Source: Candidatus Brocadia pituitae | Lineage (GTDB): Bacteria; Planctomycetota; Brocadiia; Brocadiales; Brocadiaceae | Direction: 5' to 3' | Assembly: GCA_017347445.1 (NCBI GenBank) | Contig: AP021856.1 | Coordinates: forward strand, 434,001 to 498,000 | Length of the DNA stretch: 64,000 bases | Shown: positions 34,597 through 43,195 of the stretch, piece by piece | Position numbering within the stretch: position 1 is the stretch's first letter | Layout of the letters: every line of letters starts with the position of its first letter | Notes under the pieces: model-generated | What the model saw: the letters and a program-made list of their open reading frames with translations, nothing else | Databases searched by the model: none | What the model was told of the DNA's origin: nothing | Program-made: the position numbers and the translations under genes

Positions 34597-34694
34597 GACA
34601 AAGGTAAACGCTGAGTGATCAGGCGCAGAAAGGAAAGGATCTTTGTCTATAATTTAGGGTAAAGATGTCGCGTGTCTCTAATGGAATAAAAATA
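34597..34694 (+). promoter_or_regulatory. GEMM / c-di-GMP-I riboswitch-like element
   Basis: GACAAAG (34597-34603) pairs perfectly with CTTTGTC (34641-34647) and encloses GGTAAACG, a small hairpin CTGAGTGATCAG and GCGCAGAAAGG. This follows the c-di-GMP-I pattern GGCAAACC-hairpin-GACGCAAAGCC, somewhat degenerate. The same layout, closer to consensus, is found at 59748-59851, and both run into a GCCTTRCTGCCGAAGA terminator hairpin. It precedes a surface lipoprotein gene, a plausible c-di-GMP target. Confidence 0.5.
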
Positions 34695-34742
34695 GCCTTG
34701 CTGCCGAAGAATTGCTGGCATTAGCAGCAAGGTTATCTTTTT
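34695..34742 (+). terminator. Intrinsic terminator after GEMM-like element
   Basis: GCCTTGCTGC (34695-34704) pairs with GCAGCAAGGT (34724-34733), followed by TATCTTTTT. It lies 160 nt before the DUF11 lipoprotein ATG and is the likely on/off platform. The remaining leader to 34901 also contains GACCGTCTTGCTTT followed by AAAGCAAGAGGTC, a further hairpin. Confidence 0.75.
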
Positions 34743-34901
34743 GATAAGGTCACCAGAGAAACCTTTGTGCTTTATCATGATTTTTATTAGATACTCATAA
34801 AAGGGTATATAAGCTGTCTAAGCAGCAAAGGACCGTCTTGCTTTCAGAAAAGCAAGAGGTCTTCTTGAAAGATCATGTGTCTTTTTTGAAAGGAGGAGTA
34901 A

Positions 34902-36518
34902 ATGAGGTTGAGGAATAGTATGTGCAAATTATTGTGTATTTCAGGTTTGATGTCGTTTGCACTTTATGGGTGCGGGATGTTCAAGTATGAAAGCGGTATA
35001 AAACATGAACATGAAAAACCACCATACTACCATGGACATGTTGAAGCAGAACCACCGGCAAGGCATCAGCGCGCCCATGTAGAACCTGAACCGCCAAAAT
35101 CTGACATGTGTACTGCAGATTTAGCGGATCCAACAAATGCAAAGGATTGCTGCAGCGTTATTTATCTGCAAAAAATGGGGCCATGCAGCGGGAGTGTGGG
35201 TGAGGAGTATTGCTATGTAATAAAAGTTACGAACCTTACCAATAAAAAAGTGGAGGATGTTGAAGTTACGGAAACACTGCCGGGTAATTTTTCAGTAAAA
35301 AGTTCAACACCTGAAATGGGAACAGGAAGCACCGCTAGTGTGGCAAAATGGTTCCTGGGTGAAATGGCGCCTCAAGAAACGAGAGAAATTAAAGTATGCG
35401 GTATTCCAACGCAAAGTGGTCATATGCCATTCTGCGCCAAAGTTGCGTATAACTTACCAGGGGCTTGCATTGATCCAATCATCACAGAGCCAAAGTTAAC
35501 TATCGCAAAGAGCGCACCGTCTGAGGTTTCTCTCTGTGACATGATCCCCATAACCTTTACGGTTACGAATACCGGTTCAGGCATGGCAAACAATGTTAAA
35601 GTTAAGGAGACCTTACCGGACGGATTGCAAACACAGGACGGTCAAACCGACGTGACTTTAGATGTTGGTTCATTAAATCCCGGAGAGACGAGAGAAGTTA
35701 CCCTGACGGCAAAAGCAGTAAAAACCGGTGAGTTTAATAATACTGCTATGGCAGTAGCTGATGGTAATTTGAGCGCAGAATCCAACACAACCACAACGGC
35801 AGTAAGGCAACCAGTGCTTGCCATCACAAAAGTAAGCAACGTGGAGAAGGTATATGTCGGACGCAGTATTTCATATGAAATTGTGGTAACCAATAATGGT
35901 AACGGCCCAGCGACATCGACCGTTGTTGAAGATGCCGTACCTGATAATGCCTCCGTGGTAAACGCCAGTCAAGGTGCTACCTTATTGGGTAACACGGTTA
36001 CGTGGAATGCAGGAACCATACAGCCTCAAGATTCGCAAAAATTTACTTTAACTTTGAATCCGAAAAGCATTGGTACGGTGAAAAACTCGGTAGTAGCAAG
36101 GGCTACCTGCGCCGAAGCTGTTTCGGCAACGACTTCAACGGAAGTGTTAGGTATTCCTGCAATCCTGCTTGAGGTAATCGATGAGAATGATCCGATCGAG
36201 GTCGGTGGCAACGAAGATTATAAGATCATTGTAACCAATCAGGGTTCTGACACAGGCACCAATATCAAAGTAACCTGCGTACTCGAGGATGAAATGCAGT
36301 ATGTATCGTCTTCAGGTCCGACAACGGGAAGTGTTTCCGCCGATGGCAAGACGATTACCTTTGAACCATTACCAACGCTTGCTTCAAAGGCTAATGAGGT
36401 TTGGAGGGTTGTCGTAAAGGCATTGAAGGAGGGAGATGTGCGCTTCAAGGTTATTATGACAGAGGATTGCCTGAAGAGACCTGTTGAAGAGACTGAGGCT
36501 ACAAACTTCTACGAGTAA
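34902..36518 (+). CDS. DUF11-repeat surface lipoprotein, paralog 1
   Basis: This is a 538-aa protein with lipoprotein signal MSFALYGC (Cys24). A His/Pro-rich segment (residues about 30-65) and a Cys-containing region follow, then four DUF11/CARDB-like beta-sandwich repeats. Typical repeat openings are KVTNLTNKKVEDVEVTETLP, TVTNTGSGMANNVKVKETLP, VVTNNGNGPATSTVVEDAVP and IVTNQGSDTGTNIKVTCVLE. The architecture is like the Cys-rich outer-membrane protein OmcB of Chlamydiae and is common in planctomycetes as cell-surface scaffold. An AAAGGAGGAG ribosome site precedes it. A paralog follows at 36733-38325. Its specific role is unknown. Confidence 0.8.
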   Translation: MRLRNSMCKLLCISGLMSFALYGCGMFKYESGIKHEHEKPPYYHGHVEAEPPARHQRAHVEPEPPKSDMCTADLADPTNAKDCCSVIYLQKMGPCSGSVGEEYCYVIKVTNLTNKKVEDVEVTETLPGNFSVKSSTPEMGTGSTASVAKWFLGEMAPQETREIKVCGIPTQSGHMPFCAKVAYNLPGACIDPIITEPKLTIAKSAPSEVSLCDMIPITFTVTNTGSGMANNVKVKETLPDGLQTQDGQTDVTLDVGSLNPGETREVTLTAKAVKTGEFNNTAMAVADGNLSAESNTTTTAVRQPVLAITKVSNVEKVYVGRSISYEIVVTNNGNGPATSTVVEDAVPDNASVVNASQGATLLGNTVTWNAGTIQPQDSQKFTLTLNPKSIGTVKNSVVARATCAEAVSATTSTEVLGIPAILLEVIDENDPIEVGGNEDYKIIVTNQGSDTGTNIKVTCVLEDEMQYVSSSGPTTGSVSADGKTITFEPLPTLASKANEVWRVVVKALKEGDVRFKVIMTEDCLKRPVEETEATNFYE

Positions 36519-36630
36519 TGTTCTCATTCATGAACTGATGATATAAGTAGTTAGTAGTGTAATGAAACACGGATGAGAAATAAGAAGTTTTAGTTTCTTC
36601 ATGGTAGATGTTGGTTTTATTAAATAAAGA

Positions 36631-36668
36631 GAAGGCCGGGGCGCTCACTGACGCACCGGCCTTCTTTG
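36631..36668 (+). terminator. Intrinsic terminator between DUF11 paralogs
   Basis: GAAGGCCGGGGCG pairs with CGCACCGGCCTTC (one mismatch) and is followed by TTTGTTTTC. It separates the two paralogous lipoprotein genes, so the second probably has its own promoter in the 60 nt before it. Confidence 0.85.
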
Positions 36669-36732
36669 TTTTCTGGGTATTTGCAGGGTAGGTTTTCAAT
36701 ATCTCCAATGTTTTTTTGAAAGGGGCTGTTGC

Positions 36733-38325
36733 ATGAATTGGCAGAAGAGACTATATCCTTTGATGCTTTTATCTGTAGTTATAATGTCTGGGATGTATGG
36801 CTGTAGTTATCAGCAAAACGATTTTCTGAACGAAGGACCTCCATATGCGCACGGACATATTGAGGAAGATCCAGGCATAAGGCATGAACGTTTGCATAAG
36901 GGTGAAGCAAAAATCGCATACGATAAACGTGAAAACAGTAGAACCTTTTCTGCAATTAACAAGAAACATGGTGTTGTCTTTATAGAAAAAAATGCACCGC
37001 AGGAAATTCAGGTCGGCAAGCCTTTTGATTATAGTATCAAAATTACCAACATTAGCGATGAAAAGATTCAGGATGTTGAGATTACTGAAACGTTTTCGCA
37101 TAAATATAAGCTTAGGAACTCCCTGCCCAAGTTCCAGAAAGGTCCCGGTGAGAGTACGGCAAAATGGTTTATTGGAGACCTGGTTCCGCATGAGATGAAG
37201 GAGATCCGGGTGAATGGCATATCGTTGGAAACGGGCGACATGCCGTTTTGTACCGACGTCACCTACAATTTACCTCCGCTCTGTCTTATAACAAACGTTG
37301 TGGAACCGAAGCTGACTATTACCAAGCATGCGCCCACCGAGGTGTTATTCTGTGATACGATACCGATAACCCTTGTGATAAGCAATACTGGCACCGGCAT
37401 TGCCCGTAATATACGAGTAAAAGACTCCCTGCCTCAGGGATTGAAAACGCCGGATGGCAAGAGCGACATCGTTCAGGGAATTGGCATGTTAATGGCGGGA
37501 GAATCACGCGAGATTACTTTTACCGCAAAGGCAGACAAAACCGGCAAATTTAATAATTCTGCAACTGTGGAAGCGGAAGGCGGTCTGCATGCTGAATCTA
37601 ACATGACCACAACCGTTGTAAAGCAACCCGTGCTGACCATTACCAAAAAAGGTCCGGAAAGGATTTATACCGGACGTGACATTACGTACACCATTGGGGT
37701 AAGCAATAAGGGCGACGGTCCGGCAGCATCGACGGTTATTGAGGATACAATACCCGGGAATGCTACTTTTGTGAAGGCAAGCCAGGGAGGTACGTTGTCA
37801 GGGAGCACGGTTACCTGGAATGTTGGGTCACTGCTGCCCCGTGATTCAAGAAAGGTGAGTGTGACTTTAAAGGACCGTGGTCTCGGTGAAGTCACAAACA
37901 CTGCGACTGCTACGGCGGTATGCGCTGATCCGGTATCTGCTACCGTAACTACGCATGTGGTTGGTGTTGCGGCGATTTTACTGGAAGTAATTGACATAAC
38001 GGACCCCATAGAGGTCGGTGGAAATGAGACCTACGAAATAACCGTTACCAACCAGGGCTCTGATTACAGTACCAACATTAAGATCTACGGTACCCTTGAA
38101 GATACGATGCAATATATATCATCCTCCGGCCCTACAAAGGGGACATTCGTTGGCAATACCGTTACCTTTGATCCATTGCCAAGTCTTGCACCAAAGGCAA
38201 AAACAACCTGGCAGGTCGTTGTGAAGGCATTACGTCCCGGCGATGTTCGTTTCAAGGTAGAAATGCTTGAGGATTGTCTCAAGAGACCGGTTGAAGAGAC
38301 TGAGGCAACCAACTTTTATCAGTAA
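36733..38325 (+). CDS. DUF11-repeat surface lipoprotein, paralog 2
   Basis: This 530-aa paralog of the preceding gene has lipobox IMSGMYGC (Cys24), a His-containing stretch YAHGHIEEDPGIRHERLHKGE and four DUF11-type repeats. Both end in almost the same sequence (LKRPVEETEATNFY plus one residue). The N-terminal Cys-rich segment of paralog 1 (DMCTADL, KDCCSV) is missing here, so disulfide cross-linking may differ. A tandem duplication with divergence is evident. The start at 36733 follows GAAAGGGG at suitable spacing. Confidence 0.8.
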   Translation: MNWQKRLYPLMLLSVVIMSGMYGCSYQQNDFLNEGPPYAHGHIEEDPGIRHERLHKGEAKIAYDKRENSRTFSAINKKHGVVFIEKNAPQEIQVGKPFDYSIKITNISDEKIQDVEITETFSHKYKLRNSLPKFQKGPGESTAKWFIGDLVPHEMKEIRVNGISLETGDMPFCTDVTYNLPPLCLITNVVEPKLTITKHAPTEVLFCDTIPITLVISNTGTGIARNIRVKDSLPQGLKTPDGKSDIVQGIGMLMAGESREITFTAKADKTGKFNNSATVEAEGGLHAESNMTTTVVKQPVLTITKKGPERIYTGRDITYTIGVSNKGDGPAASTVIEDTIPGNATFVKASQGGTLSGSTVTWNVGSLLPRDSRKVSVTLKDRGLGEVTNTATATAVCADPVSATVTTHVVGVAAILLEVIDITDPIEVGGNETYEITVTNQGSDYSTNIKIYGTLEDTMQYISSSGPTKGTFVGNTVTFDPLPSLAPKAKTTWQVVVKALRPGDVRFKVEMLEDCLKRPVEETEATNFYQ

Positions 38326-38401
38326 TTTTCGTGCCTTGAAGCGGGATAAAACTCATAGATGTATCCCAGACATCAGAGGAGAAAAAGACAAAGATTATAC
38401 C

Positions 38402-38431
38402 TTGACATAAAATAGTCTTCTTCGTTATAAT
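38402..38431 (+). promoter_or_regulatory. Sigma-70-type promoter with long leader before hemerythrin gene
   Basis: A -35 TTGACA (38402-38407), an 18-nt spacer and a -10 TATAAT (38426-38431) are consensus. The predicted 5' leader is about 280 nt and contains a hairpin (GTTGGGTTTT with AAAACCCAAC, 38629-38656) that is not followed by a T-run. No known riboswitch was recognised in it. Confidence 0.65.
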
Positions 38432-38716
38432 TCATTTTGAGGAATTTCAATCGCACTCCCATAACATCCCCGTAAATGAGGGAGGAAACAGAGGAGAAGT
38501 TGCTGAAGACCCAATTAACGTCAAAAAATTTCAATGCTAAATGGTAGCGCCGGGGTTTATCCCCAGTAATTGGCCAACCACAAGGGATCAGTGCTGTGTC
38601 TCAAAAGATGCATTCAGAGAAAAGAGCCGTTGGGTTTTTGTCCTTTAAAACCCAACCTAATTCAAGAATGATTTTTATAGTGAATACCGTAAAACTATTG
38701 CAAAAGGAGGGTGTTA

Positions 38717-39514
38717 TTGGAGAATGTATTAAACAAAGAAATAAAAAAGATCATTGACGACTGTCCTGAAGTCGGCCGCATTCTTGACGAATATGGTATT
38801 GGCTGTGTTCCGTGTTCGGTCGGCACCTGTCTTTTAAAGGATGTTGTAGGGATACATAATCTCGATCCTGAGCGGGAAGCGACCTTGATGTACCGGATAG
38901 AAAAGGCTATTTATCCCGATAGGCAGGTTGCAAAACCGGTGATAGATACAACGAAAAAATCAGCGCCAAAAAAAATCACCTATTCACCACCCGTTAAAAA
39001 GCTTGTGGATGAGCATGTTTTGATCAAACGGCTTTTAGCCTTAGTGCCAACTATTGTTGATTATATCGAGAGTAGTATGAAGGTGGATAAGGATCTGGTT
39101 TTACGGTGCGTTGATTTTATCCGGACATATGCAGACAAATACCACCACATGAAAGAAGAAGATATTTTGTTTAAATATGTTGACGAGAAGGCAGAGATTA
39201 TCCAGGTCATGTATAAAGACCATGACACAGGGAGAGGTTACATCAGGGAGGTTGTTGAGGGGGCTGAAAAGGGGAACAAAGCACAAATTAAGCAAAACAT
39301 GCTTGCCTACCAGGAATTGCTCACCCAGCATATCAAAAAAGAAGATGAAATTCTCTACCCGTGGATTGACCGCCAGCTGTCAACAACCCAGGTCGGAGAA
39401 ATGTTTCGCAGGTGTAATGAAGCTGATGCTTCAGTAGGAGAAGAATTGCCAAAAAAGTACGAAAAATTAATTACTGATTTAGAAGAAAAATTTTTACAGG
39501 AGGTTGTAAAATGA
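38717..39514 (+). CDS. Hemerythrin HHE domain protein with DUF1858/ScdA-like N-terminus
   Basis: The protein has about 265 aa. AAAGGAGG (38703-38710) fits the TTG at 38717 (6-nt spacing) better than the GTG at 38711, which directly abuts it. The N-terminal module DCPEVGRILDEYGIGC is followed by C-x2-C-x4-C (GCVPCSVGTC), as in ScdA/RIC iron-sulfur repair proteins. The hemerythrin-like domain (about 95-260) has the di-iron ligands spread over VDEHVLIKR, YHHMKEEDILF, YKDHDTGRGY and TQHIKKEDEILYPW. It may sense or buffer O2/NO, or repair Fe-S clusters. It overlaps the next gene by 4 nt. Confidence 0.85.
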   Translation: MENVLNKEIKKIIDDCPEVGRILDEYGIGCVPCSVGTCLLKDVVGIHNLDPEREATLMYRIEKAIYPDRQVAKPVIDTTKKSAPKKITYSPPVKKLVDEHVLIKRLLALVPTIVDYIESSMKVDKDLVLRCVDFIRTYADKYHHMKEEDILFKYVDEKAEIIQVMYKDHDTGRGYIREVVEGAEKGNKAQIKQNMLAYQELLTQHIKKEDEILYPWIDRQLSTTQVGEMFRRCNEADASVGEELPKKYEKLITDLEEKFLQEVVK

Positions 39515-39972
39515 GTGGTTGTCCAGGATCAAGAACAATAGATTTTAGCGAAAAAACAGACCAGGAGGGCAGTGAAACGGGAAAACGCCCTTCTCAATTA
39601 CGTCAGTGGCCGATACAGATGCATCTGGTTTCCCCACAAGCGCCTTATTTTCAGGGCAAGGATATCCTGTTGGCGGCAGACTGTACGGCTTTTTCACTTG
39701 GTGATTTTCATAAAGACTATCTGAAAGGAAAGAGCATTGCGATTGCCTGTCCAAAGCTGGATTCTGATCAGGAAGTTTATACTGAAAAGATTAAGGCCTT
39801 GATTGATGACGCGAAGATTAACACCTTAACCGTTATGATCATGCAGGTTCCCTGCTGTTTTGGATTGGCACAAATTGCAAAAGAAGGCGCAGAAAAAGCC
39901 TCCCGCAAGATCCCGGTTAAACAGGTTGTAGTAGGGCTGGAAGGGAATATTTTATCCGAAGAATGGATTTAA
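39511..39972 (+). CDS. Small Cys-containing protein related to Fe-S cluster proteins
   Basis: The 153-aa protein begins MSGCPGSRTIDF, the opening shared by a family of anaerobe ferredoxin-like proteins. Those usually follow with a 4Fe-4S domain; here that domain is absent. The core reads DILLAADCTAFSLGDFHKDYLKGKSIAIACPKLD and VMIMQVPCCFGLAQIAKEG, with conserved cysteines that could still hold a metal. It is coupled to the hemerythrin gene by ATGA overlap, suggesting a shared redox or repair function (inference). The gene ends before a clear terminator. Confidence 0.7.
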   Translation: MSGCPGSRTIDFSEKTDQEGSETGKRPSQLRQWPIQMHLVSPQAPYFQGKDILLAADCTAFSLGDFHKDYLKGKSIAIACPKLDSDQEVYTEKIKALIDDAKINTLTVMIMQVPCCFGLAQIAKEGAEKASRKIPVKQVVVGLEGNILSEEWI

Positions 39973-40004
39973 TACGTGGTACCTGCTTGTAAGAGACAAA
40001 AATC

Positions 40005-40037
40005 CTTGGGGACTTCAAACTCCCCAAGGATTTTTTT
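40005..40037. terminator. Intrinsic terminator between convergent genes
   Basis: AATCCTTGGGGA pairs with TCCCCAAGGATT (loop of about 7 nt), followed by TTTTT on the plus strand. It ends the hemerythrin operon. Upstream A residues could let it act on the minus-strand operon as well. Confidence 0.85.
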
Positions 40038-40062
40038 ACCTGCATGTTTTGTTAACCATGAA

Positions 40063-40620
40063 TTAGATCTTACGGAATATATATCGTTGTGCCCGCGGGC
40101 TCTCTCCGCGTTGTAAGTCTAAAATCATTTCTGTGCCCTTGTCCCGGAATTGATACACTAACCTCCCGCCGCTTTCTTCTGAATGACTGGCGAATAAAAC
40201 CCTGCCGGAAACAGAATGACCATTGAGGCTGGCTGCAACGATTTTTAAGGGCAAACAACAAGCTGCCTGAAAGACTAAGGTATTGTCAAATATCAAAAGA
40301 TGTGAGTAGTGCGGTTTTCTTGCCCCTTTCTGTCTCATGCTGGTATCAGTATTTTGTGATGTAAGGATGCTGGTATTCACCGGATGCAGTTCAACCATAT
40401 ATTTTTCATGGGCGCCGATGATATTCTCCAAAGAAAGGTTAATCCATAATCCGGTAAGTCTCAGGGTTGTTTTCGCATCCTCAAAGTCCTGCATAGCATT
40501 ATCTGGTGATGCATCCGCCCTCGTCCTGTTTCTGGAACTGAAAGCCTTTGGCGCATGAAGGTCAACAAACGGCAGTATTTCATACTCTTTGGGTGTTGTT
40601 CTGATGGGGGTTTGATTCAT
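40063..40620 (-). CDS. Hypothetical protein, third gene of an unknown operon
   Basis: I do not recognise this 185-aa protein. No signal peptide or membrane helix is seen. The C-terminal half alternates hydrophobic and polar residues (HYSHLLIFDNTLVFQAACCLPLKIVAASLNG; GGRLVYQFRDKGTEMILDLQRG), suggesting a beta-rich fold. Its ATG overlaps the stop of the coiled-coil gene upstream by 4 nt, so the two products are probably made together. Confidence 0.55.
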   Translation of the reverse strand: MNQTPIRTTPKEYEILPFVDLHAPKAFSSRNRTRADASPDNAMQDFEDAKTTLRLTGLWINLSLENIIGAHEKYMVELHPVNTSILTSQNTDTSMRQKGARKPHYSHLLIFDNTLVFQAACCLPLKIVAASLNGHSVSGRVLFASHSEESGGRLVYQFRDKGTEMILDLQRGESPRAQRYIFRKI

Positions 40621-43139
40621 GGGTATTTATCATTATTGTATTCTCTGACGATCGCTCTTTTATCAATTTCCCGCATGAGATCATCGATTTCTTCTTTTTG
40701 CGGCTCTTTAAAACCTTCTCCCACCTGGTAATGAAATATCGTGCTGACACTCTCCTTAAACATATCTTCCATGGATTGCGTCATGTCAATCAATCGTACA
40801 TCGATGTTGCTTAACAAATACGTTATTTGATCAAAAAGGACGCTGGTTGCCACACCTGAATGGACAAACGAATGACGATGTAAATTACTTTCTATATCAT
40901 GCATAAATCCATCAATCTGGGCAACCTGATTCTGCAAAAGTAAGATCGCCTTTTCCAGATTCCTTTTCAACAAATGGGAGCTTTTTAAATAGTTAATGTT
41001 GACATCAGGCTCTTTGGATATTTTTTTATCCTTATTTCTGATACATGAAGAAATTCGATAGTCAATATCTTTTACTGCGGTGATTAACTGGTTTAGCCGG
41101 TTCTCCATTGCTTCAAATTCAGATACATTTTGATAATAACATGTGTCTTTTAATTCTTCATGGAATCTTTCGATCTCTGCCAAAAAATTGCTCAGTTCTT
41201 TTGCGCTGTATGAAAAAAACTCAAAGTCGTTTTTAAAGGTATCAATCTTGCGAGTCAGCGTTTCAGTATCTCTAATATTTCTCAGGCCTGTCTTAATATC
41301 AACAAATTTTTTAAAAATGGGATGTTGATGCAGTTGTTGTATAACGACACTGGAGTTTTTTGTCTTTGCAGAAGTGCATTTACTGGAAATAAAATCTTCA
41401 AGGGACTGAACCGTATCGAAAATCTTTCTGTAGGCATCTTCCTTTAATGGCTTCTCAAAGAGCAATCTTTGCAACTCCGTTAATATCCTGCGGGCAGTTT
41501 CCTGATCCTGAATATTTTCCAATATTCCCAAGGCGCCTAAATCGCTGTGCAGCATTTCAAATTTGTTGGATTTAGCAAAGATGGGCTTCAGAGGATCCTG
41601 GATATCTTCCTGTCTCTCGATATTCTTTATTAATGCTTTTAACTGGTCAAGAATATGGGACAAACTGGTGAATTGTGGAACGGACATTCTCGCTTCTAAA
41701 AAAGCATCTTTCCCGGATGCTGTTTTTAATTTCGATAGTTTTTCCAAATTCACACTGAACTTTCCAATAAGTTGTTGAATATCTTCTTGCTCTGGTGTTG
41801 AGACCTGCTCCTGGCGTAAAACAGGCTTTGTAGAAATGTTGATCGTTATGGAGAAGACCGACTCAATACATTTTTTCAGCATGGCGCCAAATTTCTTTGA
41901 GGATTTTTGAGCAAGCTCAATCGCCTCCTGTGCTCCCGACGCACCCGTGCTGGTATCCTTTATCATTAAAAAATCGAGGTATGCAAGAAGTTTACCAAAA
42001 GAATTCAGCAGTTCCTGGTAATCATTTTGGAGCACGGGGTGCTTTGTAAAGGTTTGCAATTTTTTCAATTCATTATAGTTTGCCGTTAAATTTTCCAGCT
42101 CGCTGCGAATGTCAGGTCTGTTTTTCGTGAATTTTTTTGTTAAACGTGCAATAAACTTTTCAATACAATTCGCATAGGTTAAAAAGAGGCTGCATTCTTC
42201 CAGAAGTTTAAACTGGCCATTCAGTCTGCTGGATGCAGAATAGATATAGCCTGCGTATGCTGGAATCGCCTTCCAGTTGTTATTTTCAATAATGTGTTCA
42301 AGCCGCATTAAATCTAAAAATAGATCTTTATTAAATAACAGGGGATTGTCCGCTGCGGTGATATGATTAAAAATATCGGCGAAAAAACCGAGGTCGTCAA
42401 TATTATCCTCAACAATTTTCATCTCATTCTCCTGAAGATGAAAAATCCTTAGCTTTAGGTAGTGTTGCTCTAAATCTAACTTGAGGAGCAAAGAGATAAA
42501 GTGGAGGTTAACGTAGATTTCCTTTAATCCCGTTGCTGTAAAAACTTTATTTTTCGTTTCAATTTTGTTGAACCGAAGCTCCCTGCCTATTTTTTCAGAA
42601 GTTAATGGCAACCCGTTGAGAATTAAATAGTCACCTAACCGTCCTGTGTATTTTTCACTTGATTGAGCGCGGGTAATATGGTTGCTGTGGATGTAATCCG
42701 GCGCACATGTCTCTGCCATGGCCTGTTCCGTTTCGTCAATGATCAGGAGATTACTCGCGCCTTTTTCAATTCCCTTCTTGTAATGCAACACGACATGGGG
42801 TTTCATCAGACATAGAACAAGGGACTCGATCTCTGATGGTGTAGCAGTTATCGTTGCTTCCACAAGATCTTTTTCTTTCACCGTGATGATAGTATCGATT
42901 TCACCGTTATAAAACAAACGCTTGGAAATGATTTTCAGGGTCTTTTCAAAGGAAGTATCAATAACCTGTCCGTGAAACGTAACATAGAATGCTTTCAGCG
43001 GCTCTGTGGCCACCTTTCCTTTAATCCTCTCTTTTGCTTCGTCTATCTGTGCCCGTACGATTTCAGAGGTATGGTACTTCTTTTTTAAGAGTTCGTATAA
43101 ATAATTATTCGCGGGAGAGATTTGAGTTTTCATATGCAC
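40617..43139 (-). CDS. Large hypothetical helical/coiled-coil protein
   Basis: This 840-aa protein is of unknown family, with no signal peptide or membrane segment. The first 270 residues are mixed alpha/beta and include GRLGDYLILNGLPLTSEKIGRELRF, reminiscent of a helix-turn module. The remainder is almost wholly helical, with long Leu/Lys/Glu-rich stretches and coiled-coil character (residues about 300-840). The start could be ATG 43139 or 43133; no clear ribosome site distinguishes them. It lies between a putative exported protein gene and a small gene it overlaps by 4 nt. A cytoplasmic structural or scaffold role is possible but unsupported. Confidence 0.6.
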   Translation of the reverse strand: MHMKTQISPANNYLYELLKKKYHTSEIVRAQIDEAKERIKGKVATEPLKAFYVTFHGQVIDTSFEKTLKIISKRLFYNGEIDTIITVKEKDLVEATITATPSEIESLVLCLMKPHVVLHYKKGIEKGASNLLIIDETEQAMAETCAPDYIHSNHITRAQSSEKYTGRLGDYLILNGLPLTSEKIGRELRFNKIETKNKVFTATGLKEIYVNLHFISLLLKLDLEQHYLKLRIFHLQENEMKIVEDNIDDLGFFADIFNHITAADNPLLFNKDLFLDLMRLEHIIENNNWKAIPAYAGYIYSASSRLNGQFKLLEECSLFLTYANCIEKFIARLTKKFTKNRPDIRSELENLTANYNELKKLQTFTKHPVLQNDYQELLNSFGKLLAYLDFLMIKDTSTGASGAQEAIELAQKSSKKFGAMLKKCIESVFSITINISTKPVLRQEQVSTPEQEDIQQLIGKFSVNLEKLSKLKTASGKDAFLEARMSVPQFTSLSHILDQLKALIKNIERQEDIQDPLKPIFAKSNKFEMLHSDLGALGILENIQDQETARRILTELQRLLFEKPLKEDAYRKIFDTVQSLEDFISSKCTSAKTKNSSVVIQQLHQHPIFKKFVDIKTGLRNIRDTETLTRKIDTFKNDFEFFSYSAKELSNFLAEIERFHEELKDTCYYQNVSEFEAMENRLNQLITAVKDIDYRISSCIRNKDKKISKEPDVNINYLKSSHLLKRNLEKAILLLQNQVAQIDGFMHDIESNLHRHSFVHSGVATSVLFDQITYLLSNIDVRLIDMTQSMEDMFKESVSTIFHYQVGEGFKEPQKEEIDDLMREIDKRAIVREYNNDKYP

Positions 43140-43195
43140 AATGTAATAAATCTTTCTTAGACTGTCAAAATAATTCTTATGATTCTCAAAGATTA

